NCBI RefSeq assembly: GCF_000971255.1
Contig: NZ_BBMC01000002.1
Location: 186,001 to 250,000, forward strand
Direction of reading: 5' to 3'
From: Demequina rhizosphaerae
Lineage (GTDB): Bacteria > Actinomycetota > Actinomycetes > Actinomycetales > Demequinaceae
DNA length: 64,000 nucleotides
A program made the translations under genes and the position numbers. The notes below the pieces were generated by a model. It was not told where the DNA came from. It did no database searches and saw only the letters and a list, made by a program, of their open reading frames with translations. Position 1 is the first letter of the stretch. Each line of letters opens with the position of its first letter. Shown here in pieces: positions 28,996 through 38,562 of the stretch.

Positions 28996-30596
28996 AGCAG
29001 CCCCCTCAGCTCTGCGCGCCGCAGGCGGATCTTCGCGGACGAGTCGGGCATGAGCGACGGGATGTCGGTGGGCCGCATCATGTCGAGGGACTCCCGGTTG
29101 ACGCAGTGGCGCCGCGCCCCGTCGAGCTCCTCGCGCGCCTCGTCCACCGCGGCGCCGACGGCTTGCGGCGAGGTGAGGATCATGAGCACCGTGCGGGCCT
29201 CCTCGATGCCGAGCGCGGCGCTCGCCAGGGCGGTCGTGAGCCCGGGCTCGCCGATCACCTGGATGCCGTGCTCGACACCGGGCAGCGCGAGCACGATCTC
29301 CTGGCAGCGGTGCACCCAGCGCCGCGACGCGTCCGCGGCCTGGCGCTCGCGCGCCTGGCGCGCATCGCGCGGGTCGCGCCGCTCCGCGAGCCACGGCCCC
29401 ACGCCGGTCTCGGCGCGCCGCAGCGCGTCCTCCATCGCCTCGGCGACGGACGATGCGGCGAAGACCAGGCGCGACTCGACGGCCTCGAGCAGGTCGCGGT
29501 AGATCGCGTGCAGCACCTCGTCGCGCTGCTCGCGGGCGTGGCCGCGGCGCACCCACACGCTGTTGCGGAGCTTGAAGAGGGCGCCGCCGTCGGACGTCGC
29601 CTGCTGCCAGCGCGCGGTGAGCGCGCCGGTGGGGATGCTCTCCCACCAGCGCTCGCCGCCCTCGTGCGAGACCTGAGCGGCGGCGCGGCGCACCTCCCCG
29701 CGAACGTCCTTGGCGGCGGCGGACTGGTCGTCCATCGCCTCGGCGAGGGTCTCGAGCCACTCCTTGAGCGACTCGGCCGCGCCGTGCAGCGTGCGCTCGA
29801 CGATGGTGGTGGCGGAGGCGGCGGCGACGGAGTCGAGCCAGCGGCCGAGCCCGCCGACGACGTCGCGCGGCACGATCGACTGGCGGTTGGGCGCCTCGGG
29901 GATGACGAAGAGCGGCAGGGTCTCGAGGTGCTCCTCGGCGAGCCGGTCGACCAGCTCGCGGCGCACCTGGGCCGCCACGTCGACGGTGACGCGGTTGAGC
30001 ACCACCGCGATCGACGCGCCGCGGTCCGCTCCGGCGCGCAGCGCCTCCCACGGCACCGCGTCGCCGTAGCGCGCGGCCGTGGTGACGAAGATCCACAGGT
30101 CAGCGGCCTCGAGCATCGTGTGCGCGATCTCGCGGTTCTCGCCGCTGATCGAGTCGAGGTCGGGCGAGTCGACGAGCGCGAGCCCGCGCGGCACCGCCTC
30201 GGTCGCGATGACCTTGGCGCGCTTGGCCACGTCCGACAGCACCGAGGTGTCGAGCGGGTGGTGGAACAGGTGCGGCACGCGGGTGGTGGGGCGCAGCACG
30301 CCCGACGGCGTGAGGTCCTCGCCTACCAGCGCGTTCACCACGGTCGACTTGCCGGCGCCCGTGGATCCGGCGACGACCACGATCGCGGGCGACGCCTCCT
30401 CGCGCACGCGCGGGATGAGGTGGTGGTCGAGCTGGTCGAGCATCCGCTGGATGGTCGCGCGGGCGTCCTCGACGCCGGCGACGGGGAGCGGCAGCTGGAC
30501 ACCCGCCACGACGCGGCGGGTGTCGACCAGGGCGTCCAAGAGGTTGCCGGGATACGACCACGTCTTGATGGGTCGCATGCTCATGCGACGACGCAC
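28992..30596 (-). CDS. dynamin-like GTPase, first of a coupled pair
   Basis: A GTPase of about 534 residues. G1 is AGSTGAGKSTVVNALVG, G2 RPTTRVPH, G3 DSPDLDS and G4-like LNRVTVD, followed by a long helical region like the stalk of dynamins. The role is probably membrane remodelling or septum/stress-related fission; this is family inference. The start is uncertain: GTG 30596 is used because TACCCT (30617-30622) looks like its -10; ATG 30584 and GTG 30635 are alternatives. It overlaps the second GTPase by 4 bases. Confidence 0.83.
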   Translation of the reverse strand: MRRRMSMRPIKTWSYPGNLLDALVDTRRVVAGVQLPLPVAGVEDARATIQRMLDQLDHHLIPRVREEASPAIVVVAGSTGAGKSTVVNALVGEDLTPSGVLRPTTRVPHLFHHPLDTSVLSDVAKRAKVIATEAVPRGLALVDSPDLDSISGENREIAHTMLEAADLWIFVTTAARYGDAVPWEALRAGADRGASIAVVLNRVTVDVAAQVRRELVDRLAEEHLETLPLFVIPEAPNRQSIVPRDVVGGLGRWLDSVAAASATTIVERTLHGAAESLKEWLETLAEAMDDQSAAAKDVRGEVRRAAAQVSHEGGERWWESIPTGALTARWQQATSDGGALFKLRNSVWVRRGHAREQRDEVLHAIYRDLLEAVESRLVFAASSVAEAMEDALRRAETGVGPWLAERRDPRDARQARERQAADASRRWVHRCQEIVLALPGVEHGIQVIGEPGLTTALASAALGIEEARTVLMILTSPQAVGAAVDEAREELDGARRHCVNRESLDMMRPTDIPSLMPDSSAKIRLRRAELRGLL

Positions 30597-30667
30597 CCGT
30601 TCCGCAACATGCGACAAGGGTAGCGCGGAGGTCACTTACCAGGCGGCACGGGCGCGCGTCGCCCCGC

Positions 30668-31045
30668 TCACCCGCCCCGGTACTGCTGCACGGCCCATCC
30701 GTTGCCGTCGAGGTCGGAGAAGTAGAGGAACGTGCCGCCGTCCCGCGGGGACATCACCACGGGCGTTCCCGGGTCGAAGCCGCGCGCCAGCAGCGCGTCG
30801 CGCGCCGCCTCGATGTCGTCCACGACCAGCTGGAGGCCCTTCAGGGAGCCCGGCGGCGACTGCGGCATCCCCGTCCCGATGACGATCGAGCACGCGGATC
30901 CGGGCGGGGTCAGCTGCACGAAGCGCGTCCCGGGCGCGGGCGTGACGTCGTGGTCGAGCACGAAGCCCAGCCTGTCCACGTAGAAGTCGCGCGCACGGTC
31001 GACGTCGGCGACCGGCACGAGCACCACCTCGAGCTTCCAGTCCAT
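30668..31045 (-). CDS. VOC-superfamily (glyoxalase-like) protein
   Basis: A 125-residue vicinal-oxygen-chelate protein: KLEVVLVPVADVDRARDFY, RLGFVLDHD, QLVVDDIEAARDALLARG and YFSDLDGNGWAVQQY. The closing DLDGN-W-QQY form is common in uncharacterised actinobacterial glyoxalase-fold proteins. Substrate unknown. GAGGGGGCCGCG precedes the ATG, and TACCGT (31072-31077, minus strand) may be the -10. Confidence 0.87.
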   Translation of the reverse strand: MDWKLEVVLVPVADVDRARDFYVDRLGFVLDHDVTPAPGTRFVQLTPPGSACSIVIGTGMPQSPPGSLKGLQLVVDDIEAARDALLARGFDPGTPVVMSPRDGGTFLYFSDLDGNGWAVQQYRGG

Positions 31046-31134
31046 CGCGGCCCCCTCGCGTGACTCCCTCGACGGTATCCCGGGGCGCGGGCCGTGCCAA
31101 GGGACGATGCGCGGGTGGCGCGGGCCGGCGCCGG

Positions 31135-31140
31135 TAACCT
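31135..31140 (+). promoter_or_regulatory. -10 of tRNA-Arg
   Basis: TAACCT, 23 bases before the tRNA 5' end. Confidence 0.45.
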
Positions 31141-31162
31141 AGGTGCGCGGCTCCGGCCGCCC

Positions 31163-31235
31163 GCCCCCGTAGCTCAGTGGATAGAGCATCGGACTTCTAA
31201 TCCGCAGGTCGCTGGTTCGAATCCAGCCGGGGGCG
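31163..31235 (+). tRNA. tRNA-Arg(TCT)
   Basis: 73 nt with a 7-bp acceptor GCCCCCG/CGGGGGC, D arm GCTC-AGTGGATA-GAGC, anticodon stem CGGAC/TCCG-type with loop TTCTAAT (anticodon TCT), and T arm CTGG-TTCGAAT-CCAG. CCA is not encoded. Confidence 0.95.
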
Positions 31236-31240
31236 CCCGC

Positions 31241-31924
31241 TCAGGCCCCGCCCTCCGCGAGCCGCGCGATCTCGAGCATCATCCGCCGGCTCATCACGAA
31301 CACGATCGCCTCGAGCGGGAAGCGGCCGAAACCGAGCCGGGCTCGCCAGTCGGACGTGTGGTCGTACCGGCCGCGGGTGAGCAGCCGGCTCCCGCCGCCG
31401 GCGTCGGCCCGGACGACGAACTGCCACGTCACCGCTCCCCCGCTCTCCTCCGCGGCGAGGTCCGCCGGCGCGCCGGCGAGCACGAGCGCGTGCGGCGGGT
31501 CGACGACGGCGACCCGCATCGGCGGCGCGTCCGGGTGCAGGCGGATCTCCTGACCGACCGCGGGGTGCTGGTGCTCCGGCAGCACCTCGGTGGTGTTGAC
31601 GATGCGGCAGCCGATGAGGTTCTCGAGCGTCTGGTACGAGTAGAACCCGCCGCGGCCCTGCCCGATCTGCGCGATCCACGGCCACACCGCCTCGGGCGGC
31701 GCCGCGACGCCCACCCCGAGCGTGTACGACCACTTCGGCTCGGGCACGAGCGCGTCGCCCGGCAGTTCGTCGGTCGCCTCGGTGCCGACCGTGCCCCAGC
31801 GGAGGCGCCCGTCGCCGACGAGCGGCGTCGCGGCGAGGTGCAGCGCGATGAGGCCGGCGCCCTCGAGCGCCGGCACGACGCCGACGCCCGGGGGCCGCGA
31901 CCCGCGACGCGGTCCGGCTCCCAT
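31241..31924 (-). CDS. SRPBCC-family protein
   Basis: A 227-residue protein with an N-terminal hydrophobic helix (about 20-40, [15 protein letters not shown]) and a START/SRPBCC-like domain: [28 protein letters not shown] and [15 protein letters not shown]. The W-PW-QIGQGR-GFYSY pattern is typical of actinobacterial SRPBCC proteins of unknown ligand. ATG 31924 follows a strong GAGGAGGTCGCC; longer in-frame starts lack this. It is divergent from pntA. Confidence 0.8.
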   Translation of the reverse strand: MGAGPRRGSRPPGVGVVPALEGAGLIALHLAATPLVGDGRLRWGTVGTEATDELPGDALVPEPKWSYTLGVGVAAPPEAVWPWIAQIGQGRGGFYSYQTLENLIGCRIVNTTEVLPEHQHPAVGQEIRLHPDAPPMRVAVVDPPHALVLAGAPADLAAEESGGAVTWQFVVRADAGGGSRLLTRGRYDHTSDWRARLGFGRFPLEAIVFVMSRRMMLEIARLAEGGA

Positions 31925-32170
31925 GGCGACCTCCTCGACCCCCTCCCTCCATGATGCGGCCGCCACGCCCGGGCCACACGCGGACGCGCGACGCGCGAAT
32001 CCGGGACCATCACCGTGCACAGGTCCCAGATCAGGACCGATGCCGTCCACTAGCCTGCGAGGAGGCAATCACGAGCTCGACCCGCAGCCCGTGTCGGCGG
32101 CAGTCCTTCCGTGGGTCGACCGAGACAAGCGCGTCACGGCCCCCGCCGGGATGCGCGGGACGGATGGACG
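31925..32170. other. divergent region upstream of pntA
   Basis: No gene seen. TAGCCT (32051-32056) is a candidate -10 for pntAB and would give a leader of about 110 nt that holds an unused GAGGAGG (about 32059). Nothing recognisable as a riboswitch. Confidence 0.4.
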
Positions 32171-32174
32171 ATGC
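32166..32174. promoter_or_regulatory. GGACGATGC motif spanning the pntA start codon
   Basis: One copy of the over-represented 9-mer includes the ATG of pntA (ATG at 32171). Confidence 0.6.
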
Positions 32175-33730
32175 GCATAGGAGTCCCCGCGGAGACGCGA
32201 GAGGGCGAGAGGCTGGTCGCGGCGAGCCCGGCGTCGGTGGCCCAGCTCATCAAGCTGGGCTACGAGGTCGAGGTCGAGAAGGGCGCGGGCACGTCCGCGA
32301 GCTTCCTCGACGAGCAGTACGCGGCCTCCGGAGCCGCGCTCGTCGACGCCGAGACCGCGTGGGGCGCGGACATCGTCACGTGCGTCAACGCCCCCACCCA
32401 GGAGCAGGTGTGGCGCCTGCGCGAGAACACGACCGTCGTGTCGATGATGTCGCCGCAGTCCAACCCCGAGCTGCTCGCGGCCCTCAACGAGCGCGACGCG
32501 ACCGCCCTCGCCCTCGACGCCGTCCCCCGCATCTCCCGCGCGCAGGCCATCGACGTCCTCTCGACGCTGTCGAACGTCGCCGGCTACCGCGCCGTGATCG
32601 AGGCCGCGGAGACCTACGGCGGCATGTTCACCGGCCAGGTGACCGCGGCCGGCAAGACCGCCCCCGCCACCGTGTTCGTCATCGGCGCCGGCGTCGCCGG
32701 CCTCGCCGCGATCGGCGCGGCGAGCTCGCTCGGAGCCCAGGTGCGCGCGTTCGACGTGCGCCCCGAGGTGGCCGAGCAGATCGAGTCGATGGGCGGCACG
32801 TTCGTGCACGCCGCCGACGCGCAGCAGGAGATCAGCGCCGACGGCTACGCCAAGCCGCTCACCGAGGAGCAGCAGGCCGCGGCGATGCGCGTGTACGCCG
32901 CCGAGGCCGCGCGCGCCGACGTCGTCATCACCACCGCCCTCGTGCGCGGCACGGCCCCCACGACGATCACGGCGCACGTGGTCGCGGGCATGCGCCCCGG
33001 CTCGGTCATCGTCGACCTCGCCGCCTCGGGCGGCGGCAACTGCGAGCTCACCGTGCCGGGCGAGACCATCGTCACCGACAACGGCGTGACGATCGTGGGC
33101 TACACGGACCTCACGAGCCGCATGCCGCGCCACACGTCGACCCTGTTCGGCACCAACATCGTCCACCTCATGGAGCTCCTCACCCCGGAGAAGGACGGGG
33201 TGATGGTGCTCGACCTCGAGGACCCGGTCCAGCGCGGCATGACCGTCGCGCACGCCGGCGAGATCATGTGGCCGCCGCCGCCGGTGTCCGTGTCCGCGGC
33301 GCCCGCCGCGTCCGCCGCGCAGGGACCCAGCGAGGAGGAGCTCGCCGAGAAGGCGCGTGCCGAGGCCGCCGCCGCGGAGCGCAAGGCCCGCCGCCGGAAC
33401 TGGCTGTACGGCGCCGGCGCGGTGGGCGCGCTCGTGCTGCTGTCGTTCGCGGACTCCGCGACGGTGCAGCACCTCACGGTGTTCGCCCTCGCGGTCATCG
33501 TGGGCTTCTACGTGATCTCGAACGTCAAGCACTCGCTGCACACGCCGCTGATGTCCCAGACGAACGCCATCTCCGGCATCATCCTCGTCGGCGCGCTGCT
33601 GCAGATCGGCTCGGAGGACGCGGTGGTGTCGACGCTCGCGTTCGTCGCCGCGGCCGTGGCCAGCATCAACATCTTCGGTGGCTTCCTGGTGACCTACAGG
33701 ATGCTCGGCATGTTCCGGAAGGACGCGTGA
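32171..33730 (+). CDS. pntA: NAD(P) transhydrogenase alpha subunit
   Basis: A 519-residue subunit of the proton-translocating transhydrogenase, which reduces NADP+ with NADH using the proton gradient. The NAD-binding domain starts [20 protein letters not shown] and has the Rossmann motif [15 protein letters not shown] (about 175) and [16 protein letters not shown]. An Ala/Glu-rich linker (about 380-415) precedes four membrane helices. Length fits the fused E. coli-type subunit (510). It is translated with overlapping pntB. Confidence 0.95.
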   Translation: MRIGVPAETREGERLVAASPASVAQLIKLGYEVEVEKGAGTSASFLDEQYAASGAALVDAETAWGADIVTCVNAPTQEQVWRLRENTTVVSMMSPQSNPELLAALNERDATALALDAVPRISRAQAIDVLSTLSNVAGYRAVIEAAETYGGMFTGQVTAAGKTAPATVFVIGAGVAGLAAIGAASSLGAQVRAFDVRPEVAEQIESMGGTFVHAADAQQEISADGYAKPLTEEQQAAAMRVYAAEAARADVVITTALVRGTAPTTITAHVVAGMRPGSVIVDLAASGGGNCELTVPGETIVTDNGVTIVGYTDLTSRMPRHTSTLFGTNIVHLMELLTPEKDGVMVLDLEDPVQRGMTVAHAGEIMWPPPPVSVSAAPAASAAQGPSEEELAEKARAEAAAAERKARRRNWLYGAGAVGALVLLSFADSATVQHLTVFALAVIVGFYVISNVKHSLHTPLMSQTNAISGIILVGALLQIGSEDAVVSTLAFVAAAVASINIFGGFLVTYRMLGMFRKDA

Positions 33731-35136
33731 TGACCCTCACCTCGCTCGCCCAGGCGACCTACGTGGTCGCGGCCGTGCTCTTCGTCCTGTCCCTCGCGGG
33801 CCTGGCCAAGGAGGAGACGGCGCGCCGCGGCAACATCCTCGGCATGGTCGGCATGGGCCTCGCGCTCGCCGCCACCGTGGTCCTCGCGCTCGACCAGTCC
33901 GAGCGTCCCGTGCTCGTCACGGCCCTGCTCATCGCGATGGTCTTCGCGATCGGCGCCGCGATCGGCACGTGGCGCGCCCGCACCGTCGAGATGACGCAGA
34001 TGCCCGAGCTCATCGCGATGCTCCACAGCTTCGTCGGCGCCGCCGCGGTGCTGGTCGGCTTCAACTCGCACCTCACCGAGGAGGCGGACCCGGTCCACCA
34101 GATCGAGGTCTTCCTCGGCGTCCTCATCGGCGCGGTCACGCTCACCGGCTCGATCGTCGCGTTCCTCAAGCTGTCCGCGCGCATGAAGTCGCGCCCGCTC
34201 ACGCTGCCCGGCCGCAACTGGCTCAACCTCGCCGCGCTCGTCGCGAGCGCGGGCCTCCTCGCCTGGTACCTCGCCACCGACAGCATCGTGCCGCTGCTCC
34301 TCATGACCGCGATCGCGCTGCTGCTGGGCTTCCACCTGGTCGCCGCGATCGGCGGCGGCGACATGCCGGTCGTGGTGTCGATGCTCAACTCGTACTCCGG
34401 CTGGGCGGCCGCCGCGGCGGGCCTCATGCTGAGCAACGACCTGCTCATCGTCACCGGCGCGCTCGTCGGCTCGTCCGGTGCGATCCTCTCGTACCTCATG
34501 TGCAAGGCGATGAACCGCGCGTTCCTGTCGGTCATCCTCGGCGGCTTCGGAGCCGAGGGCGGCACCACGACCTCCGAGGGACCGCAGGGCGAGCACCGCG
34601 AGGTCAAGGCCCCCGAGGTCGCCTCGCTCCTCGCCGGAGCCAAGTCCGTCGTCATCGTCCCCGGCTACGGCATGGCCGTCGCGAAGGCGCAGTACCCGGT
34701 CGCGGACCTCGTCTCGATGCTGCGCCACCAGGGCGTCGAGGTCCGCTTCGGCGTGCACCCGGTCGCCGGCCGCCTGCCCGGCCACATGAACGTGCTGCTC
34801 GCCGAGGCGAAGGTGCCGTACGACATCGTGCTCGAGATGGACGAGATCAACGAGGACTTCCCGGACACCGACGTGGTCCTCGTCATCGGCGCCAACGACG
34901 TGGTCAACCCCTCCGCGCTCGAGGACCCGGGCTCGCCGCTCGCCGGCATGCCGGTGCTCGAGGTGTGGAAGGCGGAGCAGTGCATCGTCTTCAAGCGCTC
35001 GATGGCCACCGGCTACGCGGGCGTCCAGAACCCGCTGTTCTTCCGCGACAACTCGGCGATGCTCTTCGGCGACGCCAAGACGCAGGTCGAGGCGATCCTC
35101 ACGGAGCTGCGCTCGCGCGACGGCGCCGCGGTCTAG
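33730..35136 (+). CDS. pntB: NAD(P) transhydrogenase beta subunit
   Basis: A 468-residue subunit with about eight or nine N-terminal membrane helices forming the proton path ([38 protein letters not shown]) and a C-terminal NADP-binding domain ([56 protein letters not shown]). The start overlaps the pntA stop (TGATG). A long terminator hairpin follows. Confidence 0.96.
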   Translation: MTLTSLAQATYVVAAVLFVLSLAGLAKEETARRGNILGMVGMGLALAATVVLALDQSERPVLVTALLIAMVFAIGAAIGTWRARTVEMTQMPELIAMLHSFVGAAAVLVGFNSHLTEEADPVHQIEVFLGVLIGAVTLTGSIVAFLKLSARMKSRPLTLPGRNWLNLAALVASAGLLAWYLATDSIVPLLLMTAIALLLGFHLVAAIGGGDMPVVVSMLNSYSGWAAAAAGLMLSNDLLIVTGALVGSSGAILSYLMCKAMNRAFLSVILGGFGAEGGTTTSEGPQGEHREVKAPEVASLLAGAKSVVIVPGYGMAVAKAQYPVADLVSMLRHQGVEVRFGVHPVAGRLPGHMNVLLAEAKVPYDIVLEMDEINEDFPDTDVVLVIGANDVVNPSALEDPGSPLAGMPVLEVWKAEQCIVFKRSMATGYAGVQNPLFFRDNSAMLFGDAKTQVEAILTELRSRDGAAV

Positions 35137-35146
35137 CTCCGGCAGG

Positions 35147-35187
35147 GCGAGGGCCCGGATCCCGTACGACGGGATCCGGGCCCTCGC
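35147..35187. terminator. bidirectional terminator, 18-bp perfect stem
   Basis: Arms 35147-35164 and 35170-35187 are perfect complements around loop TACGA, between convergent pntB and the DUF4386 gene. Confidence 0.88.
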
Positions 35188-35193
35188 GCGTGT

Positions 35194-35886
35194 TCAGGCC
35201 GCGACGGTCTCGCGGGGGGACGATGCGGCGGGCGCCTCGGCCGGCAGGCGCAGCCCGCGCACGAGCAGGGTGATCGCGAGGCTGATCTCCCACACGAAGA
35301 TCGGGACGGCCGCGAGCGAACGGGCGGTGGTGATCTCGCCCTGGAGCCCGAACATCACGGTGAGGTTGGACGCCGTCACGAGCACGGCGCCCGCGATGCC
35401 GACCGCCGGGATCCAGCGCGGCACCGCGCGCAGGCGCCACAGCACCGACGCGAGCACCACGGTGTGGACGCCGACCACGAGGCCCGCGCCCACGAGGAAC
35501 GTGCCCGAGTAGAGCTCGCGCAGCGCGAGGCCCGCGGCGCCGGCCGCCTCCCCCGCGTCGCGCAGCGCGACCAGGGCGACCACGGCGGTCGCGCCGATGA
35601 GGATGACGCCCGCCTCGAGCCCGCGCAGCGCCACGTAGGACAGCGCGCCCACCCGGGCGTGCCGTCGCAGCAACGGGAACAGGAAGAGCCCCGTGCCGAG
35701 CGCGGCGACGGCGAGCGCGACGTCGAGCAGCGCGCCGACGAGCTGCGGCGTGCCCGAGCCGGTGCCGGCGAGCCACGCGTCGTCCGTGACCATCGGGCCG
35801 TAGAGGACGACGGCGCCGACGGACGTGACGTGGGTGACGAGGTACAGGGCGCCGGCGAGGGCGGCGAGGCGGCGATCGGTGTGCAT
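35194..35886 (-). CDS. DUF4386 membrane protein
   Basis: A 230-residue integral membrane protein with about six helices: LAALAGALYLVTHVTSVGAV at the N-terminus, LVGALLDVALAVAALGTGLFL and LRELYSGTFLVGAGLVVGVHT. This pattern matches DUF4386, whose function is unknown. It is divergent from a TetR regulator, and two palindromes lie between them, so it is most likely the regulator's target, possibly an efflux or envelope-stress protein. A GGACGATGC copy lies near its C-terminus (ASS codons). Confidence 0.85.
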   Translation of the reverse strand: MHTDRRLAALAGALYLVTHVTSVGAVVLYGPMVTDDAWLAGTGSGTPQLVGALLDVALAVAALGTGLFLFPLLRRHARVGALSYVALRGLEAGVILIGATAVVALVALRDAGEAAGAAGLALRELYSGTFLVGAGLVVGVHTVVLASVLWRLRAVPRWIPAVGIAGAVLVTASNLTVMFGLQGEITTARSLAAVPIFVWEISLAITLLVRGLRLPAEAPAASSPRETVAA

Positions 35887-35918
35887 GGGACTCCCCTTCG
35901 AAGCTGCGGTGAACGCGA

Positions 35919-35971
35919 GGTGTACGGCGTACACCTTCGACGCGTTCACAGTAAGGTGTATGACGTACACC
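35919..35971. promoter_or_regulatory. twin TetR operators
   Basis: GGTGTACGGCGTACACC (35919-35935, perfect palindrome) and GGTGTATGACGTACACC (35955-35971, one mismatch pair) start 36 bp apart between the divergent DUF4386 and TetR genes. They probably control both. Confidence 0.75.
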
Positions 35972-35998
35972 GTCAAGAGGTCACGACGAGGAGATCCC

Positions 35999-36724
35999 AT
36001 GCCCGAGCCCGAGCACCCCGGCGGCCGGCGGCCGCGCCTCACCCGCGAGCGCGTGCTCGACGAGGCGGTGGCGCTCGCCGACGAGGCCGGGCTCGACGGG
36101 CTGAGCATGCGCACGCTCGCGGACCGGCTGGGCGTCGTGCCGATGGCGCTGTACAAGCACGTCCGCGACAAGGAGGCGCTGCTCGACGGCATGGTCGAGA
36201 CGGTGCTGGCCGAGGTCCCTCCCCCGCCGGAGGAGCCCGGCGCCGCGTGGAAGGCCGCCGCCCGCGCCCGCGTGCTCGACACGCGCCGCGCCCTGCAGCG
36301 CCACCCGTGGGCGTGGCGCGCGCTCGAGACCCGACCCGCCCCCACGCCGGCCATGCTCGACCACATGGAGGCGATGCTGCGGATCCTGCGCAGCGGCGGC
36401 GTCTCTCCGCAGCTCACGCACCACGCGATGCACGCGCTCGGCAGCCGCATCTGGGGCTTCACGCAGGAGGTCGGCGCGTCGGGGCCGCCTCCCACGGACC
36501 CCGACGAGATCGCCGCCGCGATGGCGGCGATGGCGGCGCGGTGGCCCGCGGTGCTCGAGTCCGCGATGAGCGCGGGCCACGACCCCGACACGACGGTGGG
36601 CGCCGGATGCGACGACGACTTCGAGTTCGCGTTCGCGCTCGACCTCATCCTCGACGGCACGGAGCGGCTCGATGAGCGCGGCTGGACCCCCTGGGGAGGC
36701 GTCTCCGCAGGTGCGGGGGGCTAG
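35999..36724 (+). CDS. TetR-family regulator (TetR_C type)
   Basis: A 241-residue repressor. HTH: RERVLDEAVALADEAGLDGL then MRTLADRLGVVPMALYKHV. The YKHVRDKEALLDGM segment and the larger C-terminal domain match the tetracycline-repressor-like (TetR_C_1) group that senses small lipophilic molecules. GAGGAGATCCC precedes ATG 35999. It is probably autoregulated through the twin palindromes upstream. Confidence 0.92.
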   Translation: MPEPEHPGGRRPRLTRERVLDEAVALADEAGLDGLSMRTLADRLGVVPMALYKHVRDKEALLDGMVETVLAEVPPPPEEPGAAWKAAARARVLDTRRALQRHPWAWRALETRPAPTPAMLDHMEAMLRILRSGGVSPQLTHHAMHALGSRIWGFTQEVGASGPPPTDPDEIAAAMAAMAARWPAVLESAMSAGHDPDTTVGAGCDDDFEFAFALDLILDGTERLDERGWTPWGGVSAGAGG

Positions 36725-36727
36725 GCT
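36722..36727 (+). promoter_or_regulatory. leaderless promoter -10 of second TetR gene
   Basis: TAGGCT, seven bases before GTG 36735; it overlaps the end of the previous TetR gene. Confidence 0.55.
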
Positions 36728-36734
36728 GGCCCCT

Positions 36735-37334
36735 GTGACCACCGATCCGCGGTTCGCACGGAGCGCCGACTCGCTCGCCGACGCGATCCTCGCGCTCGCC
36801 GCCGAGCGCCCGATCGAGCGGGTGACCGTGACCGAGGTGGCGCGCCTCGCCGGCGTGACCCGCGCGACCTTCTACAACCACGCGACCTCCCCCGCCGCGC
36901 TGCTGGCCCAGGTGCTCGAGCGCGAGCTCGACGCGATCCGCGGCGACTTCCTCGGCCGGGTCGAGGACGGAGCCGCGGACGTCGAGCAGATCTGGCGCGC
37001 CTCGGAGCTCACGCTCGTCGACCACGTGCTCGCGCACCAGGCGGTGTACCGCCAGGGCCTCACCGCGGCCGACGACCCGCGCGGATCCGTGCTCGCCACG
37101 CTGCTCGCCAACCACGTCGAGGTCAGCCTCGGCGCCCTCGCCCGCACCCACGGCACGCCGGAGAGCGGCCCCGAGGCGACCCGCGTCGCCATGGCCGCGG
37201 CCTTCGTCGGCCAGGGCACCGCGGGCGCGCTGCGCGCGTGGCTCAACACGCCCGCCCCCCACGACCCCGCCGAGGCGGTCGACGCGCTGCTGTCGCTCAT
37301 CCCGCCGCTGTGGTTCGCGGTCGCGCGCGCCTGA
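36735..37334 (+). CDS. TetR-family regulator
   Basis: A 199-residue regulator. HTH: DAILALAAERPIERVTVTEV then ARLAGVTRATFYNHATSPAALL. The C-terminal ligand domain is unlike the neighbouring TetR, so this is not a recent duplication. GTG 36735 is preferred because TAGGCT is seven bases upstream; the upstream in-frame ATG (36672) would lie inside the preceding gene. Its target may be the flavin oxidoreductase downstream on the same strand. Confidence 0.88.
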   Translation: MTTDPRFARSADSLADAILALAAERPIERVTVTEVARLAGVTRATFYNHATSPAALLAQVLERELDAIRGDFLGRVEDGAADVEQIWRASELTLVDHVLAHQAVYRQGLTAADDPRGSVLATLLANHVEVSLGALARTHGTPESGPEATRVAMAAAFVGQGTAGALRAWLNTPAPHDPAEAVDALLSLIPPLWFAVARA

Positions 37335-37448
37335 GCACCGCACTCGCCCTACCGCACCCCGTGCAGGAATCCCCCGGGACCTCCGGGTGTTCTCGCTCCC
37401 ACCGGCACCCGCGATGATGGGACCGGTCACCCCCGTCGAAGGAAGCGC

Positions 37449-38558
37449 ATGACGTCTGCACTGTTCTCACCCCTGCCCCTCCGCGCCGTCGAGGCGCGCA
37501 ACCGCCTGTGGGTGAGCCCGCTGTGCCAGTACTCGTGCGAGGCGCGGGACGGCATGCCCGACGACTGGCACCTCGTCCACCTCGGCTCTTTCGCCCGCGG
37601 CGGCGCGGGCCTCGTCATGACCGAGGCGACCGCCGTGTCGCCCGAGGGCCGCATCTCCCCGTGGGACACCGGCATCTGGGACGACGCGCAGCGCGACGCG
37701 TGGGCGCGCATCGTCCGCTTCATCCACGGCCAGGGCGCGCTCGCCGCCGTCCAGCTCGCGCACGCGGGCCGCAAGGCCTCGAGCTACCGCGAGTGGAGCG
37801 GCGAGGGCACGGTCCCGGCGAGCGAGGGCGGCTGGACCACGGTGGCCCCGTCCGCGATCGCCTTCGGCGCGTACGAGGCGCCGGTCGCCCTCGACGAGGA
37901 CGGCATCGCCGCGGTCGTCGACGCGTTCGGCGACGCCGCGCGCCGCTCGCTCGAGGCCGGCTTCGACGTGCTCGAGGTGCACGCCGCGCACGGCTACCTC
38001 CTCCACCAGTTCCTGTCGCCGCTGTCCAACACGCGCGAGGACCGCTGGGGCGGCCCCCTCGTCGGCCGGGCGCGCCTGCTGCTGCACGTGGTGCGCCGCG
38101 TGCGCGAGGTCGCCGGCCCCGACGTGCCCGTCTTCGTGCGCGTGTCCGCGACCGACTGGCGCGAGCCCGAGGGCTGGACGCTCGACGACACCGTCACCGT
38201 CTCCCGGTGGCTGCGCGAGGCGGGCGCGGACCTCGTCGACACCTCCACCGGCGGCCTCGTGCCGGACGCCCGCATCCCCGTGGCGCCCGGCTACCAGGTG
38301 CCGCACGCGACCGCGATCCGCGAGCGCTCCGGCATCGCCGCCACCGCGGTGGGCCAGATCGTCGACGCGCGCCAGGCCGAGGCGATCGTCGCATCGGGCC
38401 AGGCGGACGCGGTGTTCGTGGGCCGCGAGTTCATGCGCGACCCGCACCTGCCGCTGCGCGCCGCGCACGAGCTGGGCGCGGAGATCGACTACTGGCCGGC
38501 GCAGTACCGCCGCGCGGCGTTCAGGAGCCGCCCCGCGCTCGCCGCCGCGGAGTCCTGA
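37449..38558 (+). CDS. YqjM-type NADPH:flavin ene-reductase
   Basis: A 369-residue Old Yellow Enzyme that reduces activated C=C bonds with FMN. The thermophilic-like/YqjM class is shown by C26 in WVSPLCQYS, QLAHAGRKAS, EVHAAHGYLLHQFLSPLSN (substrate-binding His pair) and AVFVGREFMRDP. GAAGGAAGCGC precedes the ATG. It converges with the LacI regulator 4 bp away. One GCATCGTCC copy encodes RIVR here, a frame different from most other coding copies. Confidence 0.93.
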   Translation: MTSALFSPLPLRAVEARNRLWVSPLCQYSCEARDGMPDDWHLVHLGSFARGGAGLVMTEATAVSPEGRISPWDTGIWDDAQRDAWARIVRFIHGQGALAAVQLAHAGRKASSYREWSGEGTVPASEGGWTTVAPSAIAFGAYEAPVALDEDGIAAVVDAFGDAARRSLEAGFDVLEVHAAHGYLLHQFLSPLSNTREDRWGGPLVGRARLLLHVVRRVREVAGPDVPVFVRVSATDWREPEGWTLDDTVTVSRWLREAGADLVDTSTGGLVPDARIPVAPGYQVPHATAIRERSGIAATAVGQIVDARQAEAIVASGQADAVFVGREFMRDPHLPLRAAHELGAEIDYWPAQYRRAAFRSRPALAAAES

Positions 38559-38562
38559 GCCG

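Noticed and set aside
27502..30096. A single 864-residue GTPase fusion
   Set aside because: The N-terminal part of that frame is a shadow of the upstream GTPase gene; the real genes are two coupled ones in different frames.
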